64,000 bases of DNA from Streptomyces indicus (GTDB lineage: Bacteria; Actinomycetota; Actinomycetes; Streptomycetales; Streptomycetaceae). The position numbers and the translations under genes are program-made. The notes under the pieces are model-generated. The model did no database searches, was not told where the DNA came from, and saw only the letters and a program-made list of their open reading frames with translations. Below, piece by piece: positions 35,165 through 43,346 of the stretch; positions within the stretch are counted from its first letter, which is position 1, and each line of letters starts with the position of its first letter. The stretch covers positions 1 to 64,000 of the forward strand of contig NZ_FNFF01000010.1 in NCBI RefSeq assembly GCF_900100315.1, given 5' to 3'.

Positions 35165-37119
35165 CCGTCGGCTCCACGCCGGTGAAGCACACTCGCCGCC
35201 GCGCCCGCCGCATAGCGATAGGCGCGGCGGTGGTGCTTGCACTCGCCGGAATGAACGGTCCCGCGCTGTGGCGCTTCGCCTCGGACCAGTACCACGACTA
35301 CAAGATCAACCGGCCCGAGTACAAAGCCGACAACGGCAAGTGGGACATCGTCGAGCTTCCCGACGAGTACAAGCTCAACACGATCCACGCGGCGCTCCTG
35401 CACACCGGCAAGGTGCTGCTCGTCGCGGGCTCGGGCAACAACCAGAAGAACTTCGACGCGAAGAAGTTCGACACCGTCCTGTGGGATCCGGTGAAGAACA
35501 CGTACAAGAAGATCCCCACCCCCAACGACCTGTTCTGCACCGGGCACACCCAGCTCCCGGACGGCAAGCTCCTGGTCGCGGGCGGCACCAAGTCGTACGA
35601 GAAGCTCAAGGGCGACGTCACCAAGGCCGGTGGCGTGATGAACGTCTACAACGAGAACCCGGACGAGCCGATCACCCTCGCCAAGGGCACCAAGCTCACG
35701 GGCAAGGAGAACGGCAAGACGTTCGTCATCACCGAGTCGATCGTCGTCGAGCGCGCCAAGAAGCGCTTCGACAAGGAGACCGGCAAGTTCCTGGGCAACA
35801 CCCCGGGTTACGCGCGTGTCTACGTCGAGGCCGAGAAGCGCGGCAAGAAGTACGAGACCGGCACCCAGGACAACTACAAGATCGTGGGCCTCTCGGGCGC
35901 CGACGCCAAGAACACGTACGGCATCGCGCAGAAGCTCGCCCTGGACAAGAAGGACTTCCAGGGCATCGACGACGCCTACGAGTTCGACCCGGTGGCCGAG
36001 AAGTACATCAAGGTCGACCCGATGAACGAGGCGCGCTGGTACCCCACGCTGACCACGCTCGAGGACGGCCGGGTGCTCGCCCTGTCGGGTCTGGACGACA
36101 TCGGCCAGATCGTGCCCGGCAACCGCAACGAGGTGTACGACCCGGACACGAAGAAGTGGACGTACGTCAAGCAGAACCGGCAGTTCCCGACGTATCCCGC
36201 GATCTTCCTGCTGCCCAACGGCAAGCTCTTCTACTCGGGCGCCAACGCCGGCTACGGGCCGGACGACGTCGGCCGCGAGCCCGGCATCTGGGACTTCGAC
36301 ACCAACGGCTTCACCAAGCTCAAGGGCCTGTCGGACCCCAAGCTGATGGAGACGGCCGGCACGGTGTGGCTGCCGCCCGCGCAGGACGAGAAGTTCATGG
36401 TGGTCGGCGGCGGCGGTGTCGGTGAGTCGGAGCAGTCCAGCGACAAGACCCGCATCATCGATCTGTCCGAGGACGCACCGGAGTTCAAGGACGGGCCGAG
36501 CTTCGACAAGGGCACGCGCTACCCGCAGTCCTCCGTGCTCCCGGACGACAGTGTGCTGATCTCGGGCGGCTCCGAGGACTACCGCGGCCGCTCGGGCTCG
36601 AACATCCTCGAGGCGCGGATGTACGACGCGAAGACCGGCGAGATGCGCCGGGTCGCCGACCCGCTCGTGGGCCGCAACTACCACTCGGGCTCGCTCCTCC
36701 TGCCCGACGGCCGTGTGGTCTTCTTCGGCTCGGACTCGCTCTTCGCGGACGAGGCCAACACCAAGCCGGGCGAGTTCGAGCAGCGCCTGGAGATCTACAC
36801 GCCGCCGTACCTGTACCAGGGCGCCCAGCCCACGCTGACCGGCGGCCCGGACTCCATCGAGCGCGGTGAGTCGGCCACGTTCAAGACGCAGCACGCCTCG
36901 TCGATCAAGAACGCCCGGCTGATCCGCCCGAGCGCCTCCACGCACGTCACGGACATCGACCAGCGGTCGATCGCCCTCGACGTGAAGAAAGGCGCGGACA
37001 GCGTCACGGTGACGGTCCCGGAGAACAAGAACCTGGTGCAGCCGGGCTGGTACATGCTGTTCGTCACGGACGACCAGGGTGTGCCGAGCAAGGCGCAGTG
37101 GGTGGAGATCCCCGAGTAG
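35161..37119 (+). CDS. glxA: GlxA mono-copper radical oxidase
   Basis: This 652-residue protein has one N-terminal membrane anchor (about 17-36) and a seven-bladed kelch/galactose-oxidase-like domain, then a C-terminal Ig-like domain. Candidate active-site residues are Cys126 (LFCTGHT) and Tyr294 (ARWYPT) for the Cys-Tyr radical cofactor, Tyr-His in RNYHSGS, and His in STHVTDIDQR. GlxA works with CslA in depositing or modifying tip glycan. It shares a four-base overlap with cslA. A strong bidirectional terminator follows. Confidence 0.95.
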   Translation: MTVGSTPVKHTRRRARRIAIGAAVVLALAGMNGPALWRFASDQYHDYKINRPEYKADNGKWDIVELPDEYKLNTIHAALLHTGKVLLVAGSGNNQKNFDAKKFDTVLWDPVKNTYKKIPTPNDLFCTGHTQLPDGKLLVAGGTKSYEKLKGDVTKAGGVMNVYNENPDEPITLAKGTKLTGKENGKTFVITESIVVERAKKRFDKETGKFLGNTPGYARVYVEAEKRGKKYETGTQDNYKIVGLSGADAKNTYGIAQKLALDKKDFQGIDDAYEFDPVAEKYIKVDPMNEARWYPTLTTLEDGRVLALSGLDDIGQIVPGNRNEVYDPDTKKWTYVKQNRQFPTYPAIFLLPNGKLFYSGANAGYGPDDVGREPGIWDFDTNGFTKLKGLSDPKLMETAGTVWLPPAQDEKFMVVGGGGVGESEQSSDKTRIIDLSEDAPEFKDGPSFDKGTRYPQSSVLPDDSVLISGGSEDYRGRSGSNILEARMYDAKTGEMRRVADPLVGRNYHSGSLLLPDGRVVFFGSDSLFADEANTKPGEFEQRLEIYTPPYLYQGAQPTLTGGPDSIERGESATFKTQHASSIKNARLIRPSASTHVTDIDQRSIALDVKKGADSVTVTVPENKNLVQPGWYMLFVTDDQGVPSKAQWVEIPE

Positions 37120-37137
37120 CACCCGCCTGACATGAGT

Positions 37138-37170
37138 TGAGGGCGCCCCCTGGATCAGGGGGCGCCCTCA
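37138..37170. terminator. Strong bidirectional terminator between glxA and cslZ
   Basis: A near-perfect stem, TGAGGGCGCCCC with its complement GGGGCGCCCTCA, closes on a nine-base loop (CTGGATCAG). It serves both convergent genes. Confidence 0.88.
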
Positions 37171-37185
37171 GCTGTCGTACGTGCT

Positions 37186-38205
37186 CTACTTCGCGTTCTT
37201 CGCGAGCTCCAGCGCGTACTCCGGCCACCACTCGCCGGCCTTCGGGCCGCCGCGGCACTCGCCGTCCGACTCCCCGGGGCGCTTGATCCACAGATAGGCG
37301 TCGACGCGCTCGTCGGAGGTCTGCACCGTGGGAGCCTCACCGAGGGCGCGGCCCGGCGGGTTGCACCAGGCGTCCTTCTCGCTGCTCTGCCACGGCCCGT
37401 TGCCGTTGCGGCTGGTGTCGATGACGAACGGCTTGCCGCCCACCTTGTCCGAGAGCTTCTTGCCGTAGTCGACGGACTCCTCGGTGGTGTAGTAGTTCGA
37501 CACGTTCACCGCGAAGCCGTCGGCCTTGTCGATGCCCGCCCACTTGAGGGGCTCCCAGAACGAATCGGGCTGGGCCGCGCCGGGGTTGCCGCCGTCGATG
37601 TAGACCTTGGTGTTCTTCAGCGTGTGCAGCTTGTCGATGGCGCCCTTGAGCAGGTCGTAGCGCTCCTCGTGGAACTCCTCGGGTGTGCATCCGTCCACCA
37701 GGTGCAGCAGGGCGTCCGGTTCGAGGATGACCGTGGCCTTGCGGTCCTCGATGCCCTTCGCGACCTCGTCGATGAAGGCGCGGTACTCGTTGCCGTCGGC
37801 GGCGCCGCCCTTGGAGTACAGGCCGCAGTCCCGGTGCGGGATGTTGTAGAGCACCAGGACCGCCTCGCGGTCGGCCTTCTCGGCGGCCTCGGTGAATCCG
37901 CGCGCCTGCTCCTGCGCGGACTCGGGGACGATCCACTCGCCCTGCGGCTGCTCGGCGATCTTCTTGATCAGCTCGGCGTCCGCGTCCTTGTTCTCGCTCT
38001 GGTACGTCTGCAGCTGCTCGGCTGCCTTCGTATCGGGATTGACCCAGAACGGGTCCTTGTCCTTGGGCTGCTGCTTCGCGCTGCCCTTGGGCTCCTCGGG
38101 GTCCTTGCCCCCGTCCGACGAGCAGCCGGTCAGAAGCAGCGCCGCCCCCACGAGCGCCACACCCGTCTTCACCGCCCCCCGGATCGCCGCGGAACTGCTG
38201 TACAT
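37186..38205 (-). CDS. cslZ: CslZ-type GH6 endoglucanase lipoprotein
   Basis: The 339-residue precursor has a lipobox (LLLTGCSS, Cys near 30) and a charged Lys/Asp/Pro-rich linker, then a GH6 catalytic domain: VLYNIPHRDCG, VILEPDAL (acid Asp), KVYIDGGNPG, and DTSRNGNG with the base Asp. It would cut beta-1,4-glucan at the cell surface, probably editing the CslA product. ATG 38205 follows GGGGGAG; an upstream extension reads into the repeat element at 38239 and is rejected. It faces glxA tail to tail. Confidence 0.93.
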   Translation of the reverse strand: MYSSSAAIRGAVKTGVALVGAALLLTGCSSDGGKDPEEPKGSAKQQPKDKDPFWVNPDTKAAEQLQTYQSENKDADAELIKKIAEQPQGEWIVPESAQEQARGFTEAAEKADREAVLVLYNIPHRDCGLYSKGGAADGNEYRAFIDEVAKGIEDRKATVILEPDALLHLVDGCTPEEFHEERYDLLKGAIDKLHTLKNTKVYIDGGNPGAAQPDSFWEPLKWAGIDKADGFAVNVSNYYTTEESVDYGKKLSDKVGGKPFVIDTSRNGNGPWQSSEKDAWCNPPGRALGEAPTVQTSDERVDAYLWIKRPGESDGECRGGPKAGEWWPEYALELAKNAK

Positions 38206-38238
38206 CCACTCCCCCTTGGGTGCACTGTCGGAAGGTCC

Positions 38239-38412
38239 GAGGCTGTCCGCGAGCCCCCGTCGTCCGCCCGAAGGGCGGGCGGGGCGGCGTCCGGTGCGTG
38301 CGATCGCAAGGCGCCGGAGCGCCCTCGTGGCGGAGCCACTAGGGCGTTTCGGCAACGTGGCGAGCGTGCGTGCCGGGCGTCGCCCCGCAGGCGGGGGCTC
38401 GCGGACAGCCTC
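38239..38412. mobile_element. MITE-like element with 21-base terminal inverted repeats
   Basis: The 174-base segment is bounded by perfect 21-base inverted repeats (38239-38259, beginning GAGGCTGTCCGCGAGC, and 38392-38412). Inside are two more palindromes, one at 38321-38345 (GCCCT...AGGGC). No transposase fits and no clear target duplication was seen. It sits directly upstream of cslZ, 34 bases before its start codon, and so could also carry its promoter. Confidence 0.6.
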
Positions 38413-38533
38413 TCAATCCTGACATAGGTGTACGGGGGTCACGAGAGCTGCCCTGCTCCACGGGCCTCTTCGTGCACGACCTGTTACAGCGTCCGCGACC
38501 GGGGTAGGCGCTGCAGTGGCACGTAGTGAGACA

Positions 38534-38581
38534 GGCGTGCACAGGCGCGCACGGAAACGGGCGTGCACAGGCACGCACGGA
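38534..38581. repeat. 26-base-period direct repeat upstream of GAF-ANTAR gene
   Basis: Two 22-base copies (38534-38555 and 38560-38581), beginning GGCGTGCACAGGC and ending CGCACGGA, differ at one base. Each contains a GTGC...GCAC palindrome. A partial third copy follows at 38584. They may be operator sites for the regulator downstream. Confidence 0.6.
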
Positions 38582-38625
38582 GGCAGGCGTGCCCAGGACG
38601 TCGGAAGGTGCACTCGGAGTTCCCG

Positions 38626-39378
38626 ATGGTCGATACGGGGAGAGATCTGCAGCTGGCAGCAGCCCTCGTCGCCCTCGCCGACACTCTGGGCGAGTCCTTC
38701 GACGTGACCGCCTACCTGGAGCGGTTCGCCGAGGACTGCGCGCAGCTGCTCGGGGCGGACGCGGCCGGAGTGCTTCTCGTCGGCGTGGGCGCCGAGATCA
38801 CCATCGTCACCAGTGACGATCCGCGGGGCCGGGTGCGCGGGCTCCTGGAGATCCAGCACCAGGGCGGCCCCTGTCTCGACGCCTGCACCTCGGGCGAGGC
38901 GGTGCCGCCGGTGCGGCTCGCGGGAGATCAGGCGGCCGAGCGCTGGCCGCAGCTGGCCGCCCGCGCCTTGGCGGAGGGCATCACCGTGACCTGCGCGGTG
39001 CCGCTGCGCCGCGGCGAGACCGTGATCGGTGCGCTCAACCTGTTCGCCAACGGTCAGCCCCAACACCACGTACTGCAAATGGAATTGGCGCAGCTGATGG
39101 CCGACGCGGCGGCGACCGGCCTGGCCCAGCGGCGGATGTACGACGACTGCCGCGCGCTGACCGGGCAGCTCCAGTCCGCCCTGTCGAGCCGGGTGCGGAT
39201 CGAACAGGCCAAGGGGCTGCTCGCCGAACGCTGGGGCGTCAAGGTGGACGCCGCGTTCACGGCCTTGCGGGCCCACGCGCGGCGGGCCCGGCGGCCGATC
39301 GACGAGATCGCGCAGGAGATCCTGGACGGCCACCTCGACGACGGAGCGCTGGAAGCGGACCGCCCGGAGCGCCCATGA
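38626..39378 (+). CDS. GAF-ANTAR regulator
   Basis: The 250-residue protein has a GAF domain (about 15-165: QLLGADAAGVLLV, GPCLDACTSGEAV, VPLRRGETVIGALNLF) and an ANTAR RNA-binding domain (about 170-235: LSSRVRIEQAKGLLAERWGV). ANTAR proteins act by antitermination on paired RNA hairpins. The ATG follows GGAG by seven bases. The next gene is under a cobalamin riboswitch about 440 bases downstream; no functional link is evident. Confidence 0.9.
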   Translation: MVDTGRDLQLAAALVALADTLGESFDVTAYLERFAEDCAQLLGADAAGVLLVGVGAEITIVTSDDPRGRVRGLLEIQHQGGPCLDACTSGEAVPPVRLAGDQAAERWPQLAARALAEGITVTCAVPLRRGETVIGALNLFANGQPQHHVLQMELAQLMADAAATGLAQRRMYDDCRALTGQLQSALSSRVRIEQAKGLLAERWGVKVDAAFTALRAHARRARRPIDEIAQEILDGHLDDGALEADRPERP

Positions 39379-39814
39379 CGCAGCCGGACAGCGCCTATCG
39401 CTTCGCTTTCCGGACGAACTGCCCTGTATTCCGGTCGAGTTGGCGACGACCGGCACTGGGCGAGCCCAGGCTTCCGTTCTACAGTGAGGGCAAACGGCCC
39501 CAGCCCCCGGCCATCGTCGACGCCCCCGTCCTTTCGTCGGGCGGCCGTGCCGGCCGCGCCCGTCATGGCGGCGGCTGCGTCTTCTGCGACGACTTCAGCG
39601 ACCGGACCTCCAGACCTCCCGTGCAGGCGCCGGGTTTCTCCCGCAGCCCGAGCGCGCACGGTCGAGGACCGACCCGGCCGGCGGCTCCGGGGGGAGCGGG
39701 CCACCGGCCGGGTCAGGTGCGTCCGGATCAGGCACGTCCACGGCACCCCGGGCACAGGCCCGGTTGACAGCTCTGCCCGGGAGTTGGGACTCTCCGGACG
39801 ACAAGTCCATACAT

Positions 39815-39968
39815 CGAGGCGACGGTTGACAGGAACCCGGTGCGAATCCGGGACGGTCCCGCCACTGTGACCGCGTATGCGCCCGTACTCACGTACCGGC
39901 GCATCCACGGGAGTCAGGAACTGACCCGTCGTCCTCCTGCCATGGGGCGTGGAAACCCCGGAAGGAGA
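39815..39968 (+). ncRNA. Cobalamin (adenosylcobalamin) riboswitch
   Basis: The RNA has the conserved core GGTGCGAATCC (39839-39849), the B12 box GCCACTGTGA (39861-39870) and the late GAGTCAGGAACTGACC segment (39911-39926). A hairpin (GGGGCGTGG-AAA-CCCC) then runs into the GGAG ribosome site of cbtB. This arrangement fits translational shut-off by cobalamin. The 430 bases upstream (39379-39800) contain no convincing gene; TTGACA at 39761-39766 is a possible -35 element. Confidence 0.93.
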
Positions 39969-39977
39969 CCCACCCGG

Positions 39978-40196
39978 ATGTCCCTGCACGCAGGCCAGCA
40001 CCCGAGCACGACAGCCGCACCGGACGCGACGACCGGCACCCGTGACTGGCTGATCGCCTCCGCTGCCGCGATCGTGGCGCTCATCGCCCTGTACGCGGTG
40101 TTCTTCGACAACGGCTCGCTGATCGCGGCGACCGGCAGCTACCTGCACGAGTTCGCCCACGACGGACGGCACCTCTTCGGCGCCCCCTGCCACTGA
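39978..40196 (+). CDS. cbtB: CbtB small cobalt-transporter subunit
   Basis: A 72-residue membrane protein with one transmembrane helix (about 27-45) and the conserved C-terminal histidine pattern YLHEFAHDGRHLFGAPCH, thought to bind cobalt. The ATG is controlled by the riboswitch directly upstream. It pairs with CbtA 17 bases downstream to take up cobalt for cobalamin synthesis. Confidence 0.92.
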   Translation: MSLHAGQHPSTTAAPDATTGTRDWLIASAAAIVALIALYAVFFDNGSLIAATGSYLHEFAHDGRHLFGAPCH

Positions 40197-40213
40197 TCGG
40201 GGCCCGTTCCGAC

Positions 40214-40975
40214 ATGTCCATTCCTGTACTCCCGTTGCTCGGGCGCGGATTGACGGCGGGAGGAGCGGCCGGTCTCACGGCCGGTCTCTTCTCCCTGCTG
40301 CTCGCCGAGCCCCTGATGGACCGGGCGATACGGCTCGAGGAGGCGCGCTCGCACGAGCACGCCGACTCGGGCGCGGCCGCCGTCCAGCACCATGAGGAAC
40401 TCTTCTCGCGCTCCACGCAGCACTTCGGCCTGGTCGTCACCTCGCTGGTGTTCGGCCTGGCGCTCGGCGTGCTCTTCGCGATCGGCTACGCCCTCGTGCA
40501 CCGCCGCGACCCGGAGGCCGCGCCCTGGCCGCGCGCGCTGTTGTTCTCGGGGGCGGCCTTCCTCGCCGTCTCCCTGCTCCCCGCCCTGCGCTACCCGGCC
40601 AACCCACCCGGCGTCGGGGACGGGGCGACCGTCGCCGAGCGCCAGGGTCTGTGGCTGGCCGCCGTGGTCATCGGCGTGCTCGGCATGGTCCTGGTGTGGC
40701 AGGTGTACGTGCGGCTCGCGGGCCGCAGCGCCCCGGTGCGGCAGCTCGCGGCGGCCGGCACGGCGGTCGCGGTGCTCGCGGTCCTGTTCGCGCTGCCCGG
40801 CAACCCGGACGAGGTCCCGGTGGCGGCCACGCTCCTGTGGGACTTCCGTGTCCTGTCGATCGCCTCGCACGCGCTGCTCTGGGCGGTGTTCGGGGTGGTC
40901 TTCGGCGCGCTCGGGCTGCGCGCCCTCGGCCGTACGGCGGCACCGGCGCCTTCGGGGGCCGTGCCGGCGGGCTGA
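40214..40975 (+). CDS. cbtA: CbtA cobalt transporter membrane subunit
   Basis: This 253-residue protein has about six transmembrane helices and a His-rich loop after the first helix (EEARSHEHADSG then VQHHEELFS), a probable metal-collecting site. It belongs to the CbtA family predicted from riboswitch context as a cobalt transporter. The operon ends at a hairpin terminator (40992-41028). The last 15 residues are Ala/Pro-rich. Confidence 0.9.
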   Translation: MSIPVLPLLGRGLTAGGAAGLTAGLFSLLLAEPLMDRAIRLEEARSHEHADSGAAAVQHHEELFSRSTQHFGLVVTSLVFGLALGVLFAIGYALVHRRDPEAAPWPRALLFSGAAFLAVSLLPALRYPANPPGVGDGATVAERQGLWLAAVVIGVLGMVLVWQVYVRLAGRSAPVRQLAAAGTAVAVLAVLFALPGNPDEVPVAATLLWDFRVLSIASHALLWAVFGVVFGALGLRALGRTAAPAPSGAVPAG

Positions 40976-40991
40976 CACGGGCGGCCTGGCC

Positions 40992-41028
40992 GCAAGGGTC
41001 CCTGACGGGTTGGGTCAGGGGCCCTTGC
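40992..41028 (+). terminator. Hairpin terminator after cbtA
   Basis: GCAAGGGTCCCTGAC pairs with GTCAGGGGCCCTTGC around a short loop, 16 bases after the cbtA stop. Its right arm merges with the 32-base tandem repeats. Confidence 0.7.
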
Positions 41029-41131
41029 CGGTCACCCCAGCTCCGCTCACGGACCCTTGCCGGTCACCCCAGCTCCGCTCACGGGCCCTTGCCGGTCACC
41101 CCAGCTCCGCTCACGGACCCTTGCCGGTCAG
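41020..41131. repeat. 32-base tandem repeat that includes the sortase stop codon
   Basis: CCCTTGCCGGTCA recurs at 41022, 41054, 41086 and 41118 with an exact 32-base step; the filler is CCCCAGCTCCGCTCACGG. The fourth copy contains the last codons and TGA of the class F sortase on the reverse strand, so the tail of the gene appears to have been duplicated into its 3' region. Confidence 0.9.
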
Positions 41132-41770
41132 GAACGCGGAGACCACCACATTCGACGAGTACGTCTTCGTCGTCCGGTCGAAGGTGCCGCCGCAGGTGAT
41201 GAGCCGCAGTTCGGCGCGGTCGTCGTGGCGTACCCCGTACGCCTTGTGCGGGTCGAAGCCGGCCCGGTCGTAGACCGCGACCTCCTCGATGGTGAACTCG
41301 GCGACGGACCCGTCCGCGCGGGCCACCCGCACCTTCTCGCCGGGCTTGACCGTGCTGAGGTCGTAGAACACGGCGGGCCGCGAGGTGGTGTCCACATGGC
41401 CGACGAACAGCGCCGTGCCCTTCGCCCCCGGCTTGACCCCGCCCCCGTACCAGCCGACGACACCGGCCTGGTCGTACGGCGGCGGCGCGATCGCGCCCTC
41501 CTCGTCGAGCCCGCGCTTGACCACGGGGGCCTGCACCCCTATCGACGGGATGTCGACGCGGTGCGGGCCCGCCTCGGGCAGCGGGTCGATGGCGGGCGGG
41601 AGTTCGACGGCGACCAGCGGGCGGCCGACGGCGGCGACGTCACCGGTCGTGGTGGAGCCGCCGGGCACCCCGGCGATCTCGCGGCCCCACAGCCACAGGC
41701 CCACCAGGAGCACGGCCCAGGCGACCCCGGTGAGCAGCCTGCCGCTCCCGGAAGAACGGTCCTGACCCAT
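41111..41770 (-). CDS. Class F sortase
   Basis: This 219-residue membrane-anchored transpeptidase has one N-terminal transmembrane helix (about 11-30) and a sortase domain with catalytic His in LFVGHVDT and Cys in RLITCGGTFD; NVVVSA near the C-terminus follows the family pattern. Class F sortases of actinomycetes attach few known proteins. It starts four bases after the stop of a small exported protein, so the two form an operon and that protein is the likely client. Its C-terminal codons are part of a 32-base repeat. Confidence 0.88.
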   Translation of the reverse strand: MGQDRSSGSGRLLTGVAWAVLLVGLWLWGREIAGVPGGSTTTGDVAAVGRPLVAVELPPAIDPLPEAGPHRVDIPSIGVQAPVVKRGLDEEGAIAPPPYDQAGVVGWYGGGVKPGAKGTALFVGHVDTTSRPAVFYDLSTVKPGEKVRVARADGSVAEFTIEEVAVYDRAGFDPHKAYGVRHDDRAELRLITCGGTFDRTTKTYSSNVVVSAFLTGKGP

Positions 41771-41774
41771 GGGG

Positions 41775-42296
41775 CTATGCGCCGCCCCGGCGCCGGCGCA
41801 CGAGGCGTCCGGTCACCGCGAGGCCCGCGGCGGTCGCGAGCAGCAGCCCGATCAGGGCGTGCCGCCAGCCGGGGCCGCCGCCCGTGTCCTCGGCGCTCAG
41901 CTGGGCCGTGCCCCCGCCGCCCGCGCGGATGGGGGCGGTGGGCGTGGGCGTGACCTGGGTGACGACGGTGACCGTGCCCTTGGCCTTGGTCTCGCCGTCG
42001 CAGGTCACGGAGACGTCGTAGGTGCCCGGCGTCGCGGTGGACCGGATCATCGCCTCGCCGGTCAGGCTGTAGCCGGCGCCGTCGCGGCCGGTGAGCGCGG
42101 CGTCGGCGACGAACACCTGCGACTTGGCCGCACCGGTCGTGCCGTCGCAGCCCGTGGCGGTCAGCTCGACCTGGGAGCCGGGCGTGGCGGTGCCTGGGGT
42201 GACTTTGACGGTGCCGTCCGCCGCGAGGGCGGGCGTGGTCAGGGCGAGGGCGGCGACGGTGGCTGCGAGGGTGACGCGGACCCGGGCTGAGGGCAT
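41775..42296 (-). CDS. Small exported, membrane-anchored protein beside class F sortase
   Basis: A 173-residue protein with a signal peptide (1-25, ending TTPALAADG) and one or two Ig-like beta domains with a Cys pair (ATGCDG and SVTCDGE). A Thr/Pro spacer (TQVTPTPTAPIR) and a C-terminal transmembrane helix with RRRR tail complete it. There is no LPXTG; the residues before the helix read AEDTGGGPG, which could be a degenerate sorting signal. The ATG follows GGAGG. The operon with the sortase suggests it is a substrate or partner. Confidence 0.75.
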   Translation of the reverse strand: MPSARVRVTLAATVAALALTTPALAADGTVKVTPGTATPGSQVELTATGCDGTTGAAKSQVFVADAALTGRDGAGYSLTGEAMIRSTATPGTYDVSVTCDGETKAKGTVTVVTQVTPTPTAPIRAGGGGTAQLSAEDTGGGPGWRHALIGLLLATAAGLAVTGRLVRRRRGGA

Positions 42297-42444
42297 GGTG
42301 GACCTCCTGCTCCGAGCCTCGCGCCAGGGGGTCCGGGGTGCATGCGGGTGTGGGCCGTACGGGTGGCGGCCCGCGGCCTGGCGGCCCGCGACCGGGCGGT
42401 CCGTGCCCGCGGGGCCGCCCGCAGCCCCCGGTCCTGCCCCGGTC

Positions 42445-43224
42445 TCAGACCAGATCCACCAGGTCCGCGATCGAGTCCACGATGTGCGAGGGCCGGAACG
42501 GGTACTTCTCCACCTCTTCGGAGCCGGTCAGACCGGTCAGGACGAGGTACGTGACCATGCCGGCCTCCAGGCCCGCGAGCACGTCGGTGTCCATGCGGTC
42601 GCCGATCATCGCGCTGGTCTCGGAGTGCGCGCCGATCGCGTTGAGCCCGGTGCGCATCATCAGCGGGTTGGGCTTGCCCGCGAAGTACGGCTCCTTGCCG
42701 GTGGCCTTCGTGATGAGCGCGGCCACGGCCCCGGTGGCCGGCAGCGGGCCTTCGAGGGACGGGCCGGTCTCGTCGGGGTTGGTGCAGATGAAGCGGGCAC
42801 CGTTGTTGATCAGGCGGACGGCCTTCGTCATGGCCTCGAAGGAGTACGTGCGGGTCTCGCCGAGGACCACGTAGTCGGGGTCGGCGTCGGTGAGCACGTA
42901 TCCGATGTCGTGCAGCGCGGTGGTCAGACCCGCCTCGCCGATCACGTACGCCGTGCCGTTCGGCCGCTGGTCGTCGAGGAACTTGGCGGTGGCGAGCGCG
43001 GAGGTCCAGATGTTCTCGACCGGGATGTCCAGGCCCATGCGCTTGAGGCGGGCGTGCAGGTCGCGGGCCGTGTAGATCGAGTTGTTCGTCAGGACGAGGA
43101 ACGGCTTGCCGGACTCGCGCAGGCGCTTGAGGAAGGCGTCGGCGCCGGGGATCGGGACGCCCTCGTGGATGAGGACACCGTCCATGTCGGTGAGCCAGGA
43201 TTCGATCGGCTTGCGCTCTGCCAC
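42445..43224 (-). CDS. NagD-type HAD-IIA phosphatase
   Basis: This 259-residue hydrolase has HAD motif I TDMDGVLIH, motif II LTNNS, motif III with Lys in AGKPNPLM and motif IV IGDRMDTDVLAG. NagD-like members hydrolyse sugar or nucleoside monophosphates. It starts at GTG 43224 with GGAG about ten bases upstream. It is single, with a terminator from the next gene just upstream; the physiological substrate is unknown. Confidence 0.88.
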   Translation of the reverse strand: MAERKPIESWLTDMDGVLIHEGVPIPGADAFLKRLRESGKPFLVLTNNSIYTARDLHARLKRMGLDIPVENIWTSALATAKFLDDQRPNGTAYVIGEAGLTTALHDIGYVLTDADPDYVVLGETRTYSFEAMTKAVRLINNGARFICTNPDETGPSLEGPLPATGAVAALITKATGKEPYFAGKPNPLMMRTGLNAIGAHSETSAMIGDRMDTDVLAGLEAGMVTYLVLTGLTGSEEVEKYPFRPSHIVDSIADLVDLV

Positions 43225-43280
43225 GGGACTGCACTCCGCTCTCGGCCGGTTTCCGTATGTCCGGACACCGTCAGCGTAAC

Positions 43281-43306
43281 GGGACGGGCCTGGTGGGGCC
43301 CGTCCC
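43281..43306 (-). terminator. Hairpin terminator of the phosphodiesterase gene
   Basis: GGGACGGGCC pairs with GGCCCGTCCC, 40 bases after the stop of the upstream reverse-strand gene. Confidence 0.7.
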
Positions 43307-43346
43307 GTCCCAGCTCATGGACGGTGCCGCCCGGGGGACGTGCCGG

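Noticed and set aside
37186..38355. Longer cslZ start at 38355
   Set aside because: The extra 50 codons come from the inverted-repeat element and would precede the lipoprotein signal; ATG 38205 has a proper ribosome site.
39375..39767. 130-codon frame overlapping the GAF-ANTAR stop
   Set aside because: Start overlap is tempting, but the translation is Arg/Pro/Gly-rich without domain pattern and the region lies upstream of the riboswitch.
41020..41131. CRISPR array
   Set aside because: The 32-base units are contiguous with no unique spacers and include a gene end. It is a simple tandem duplication.
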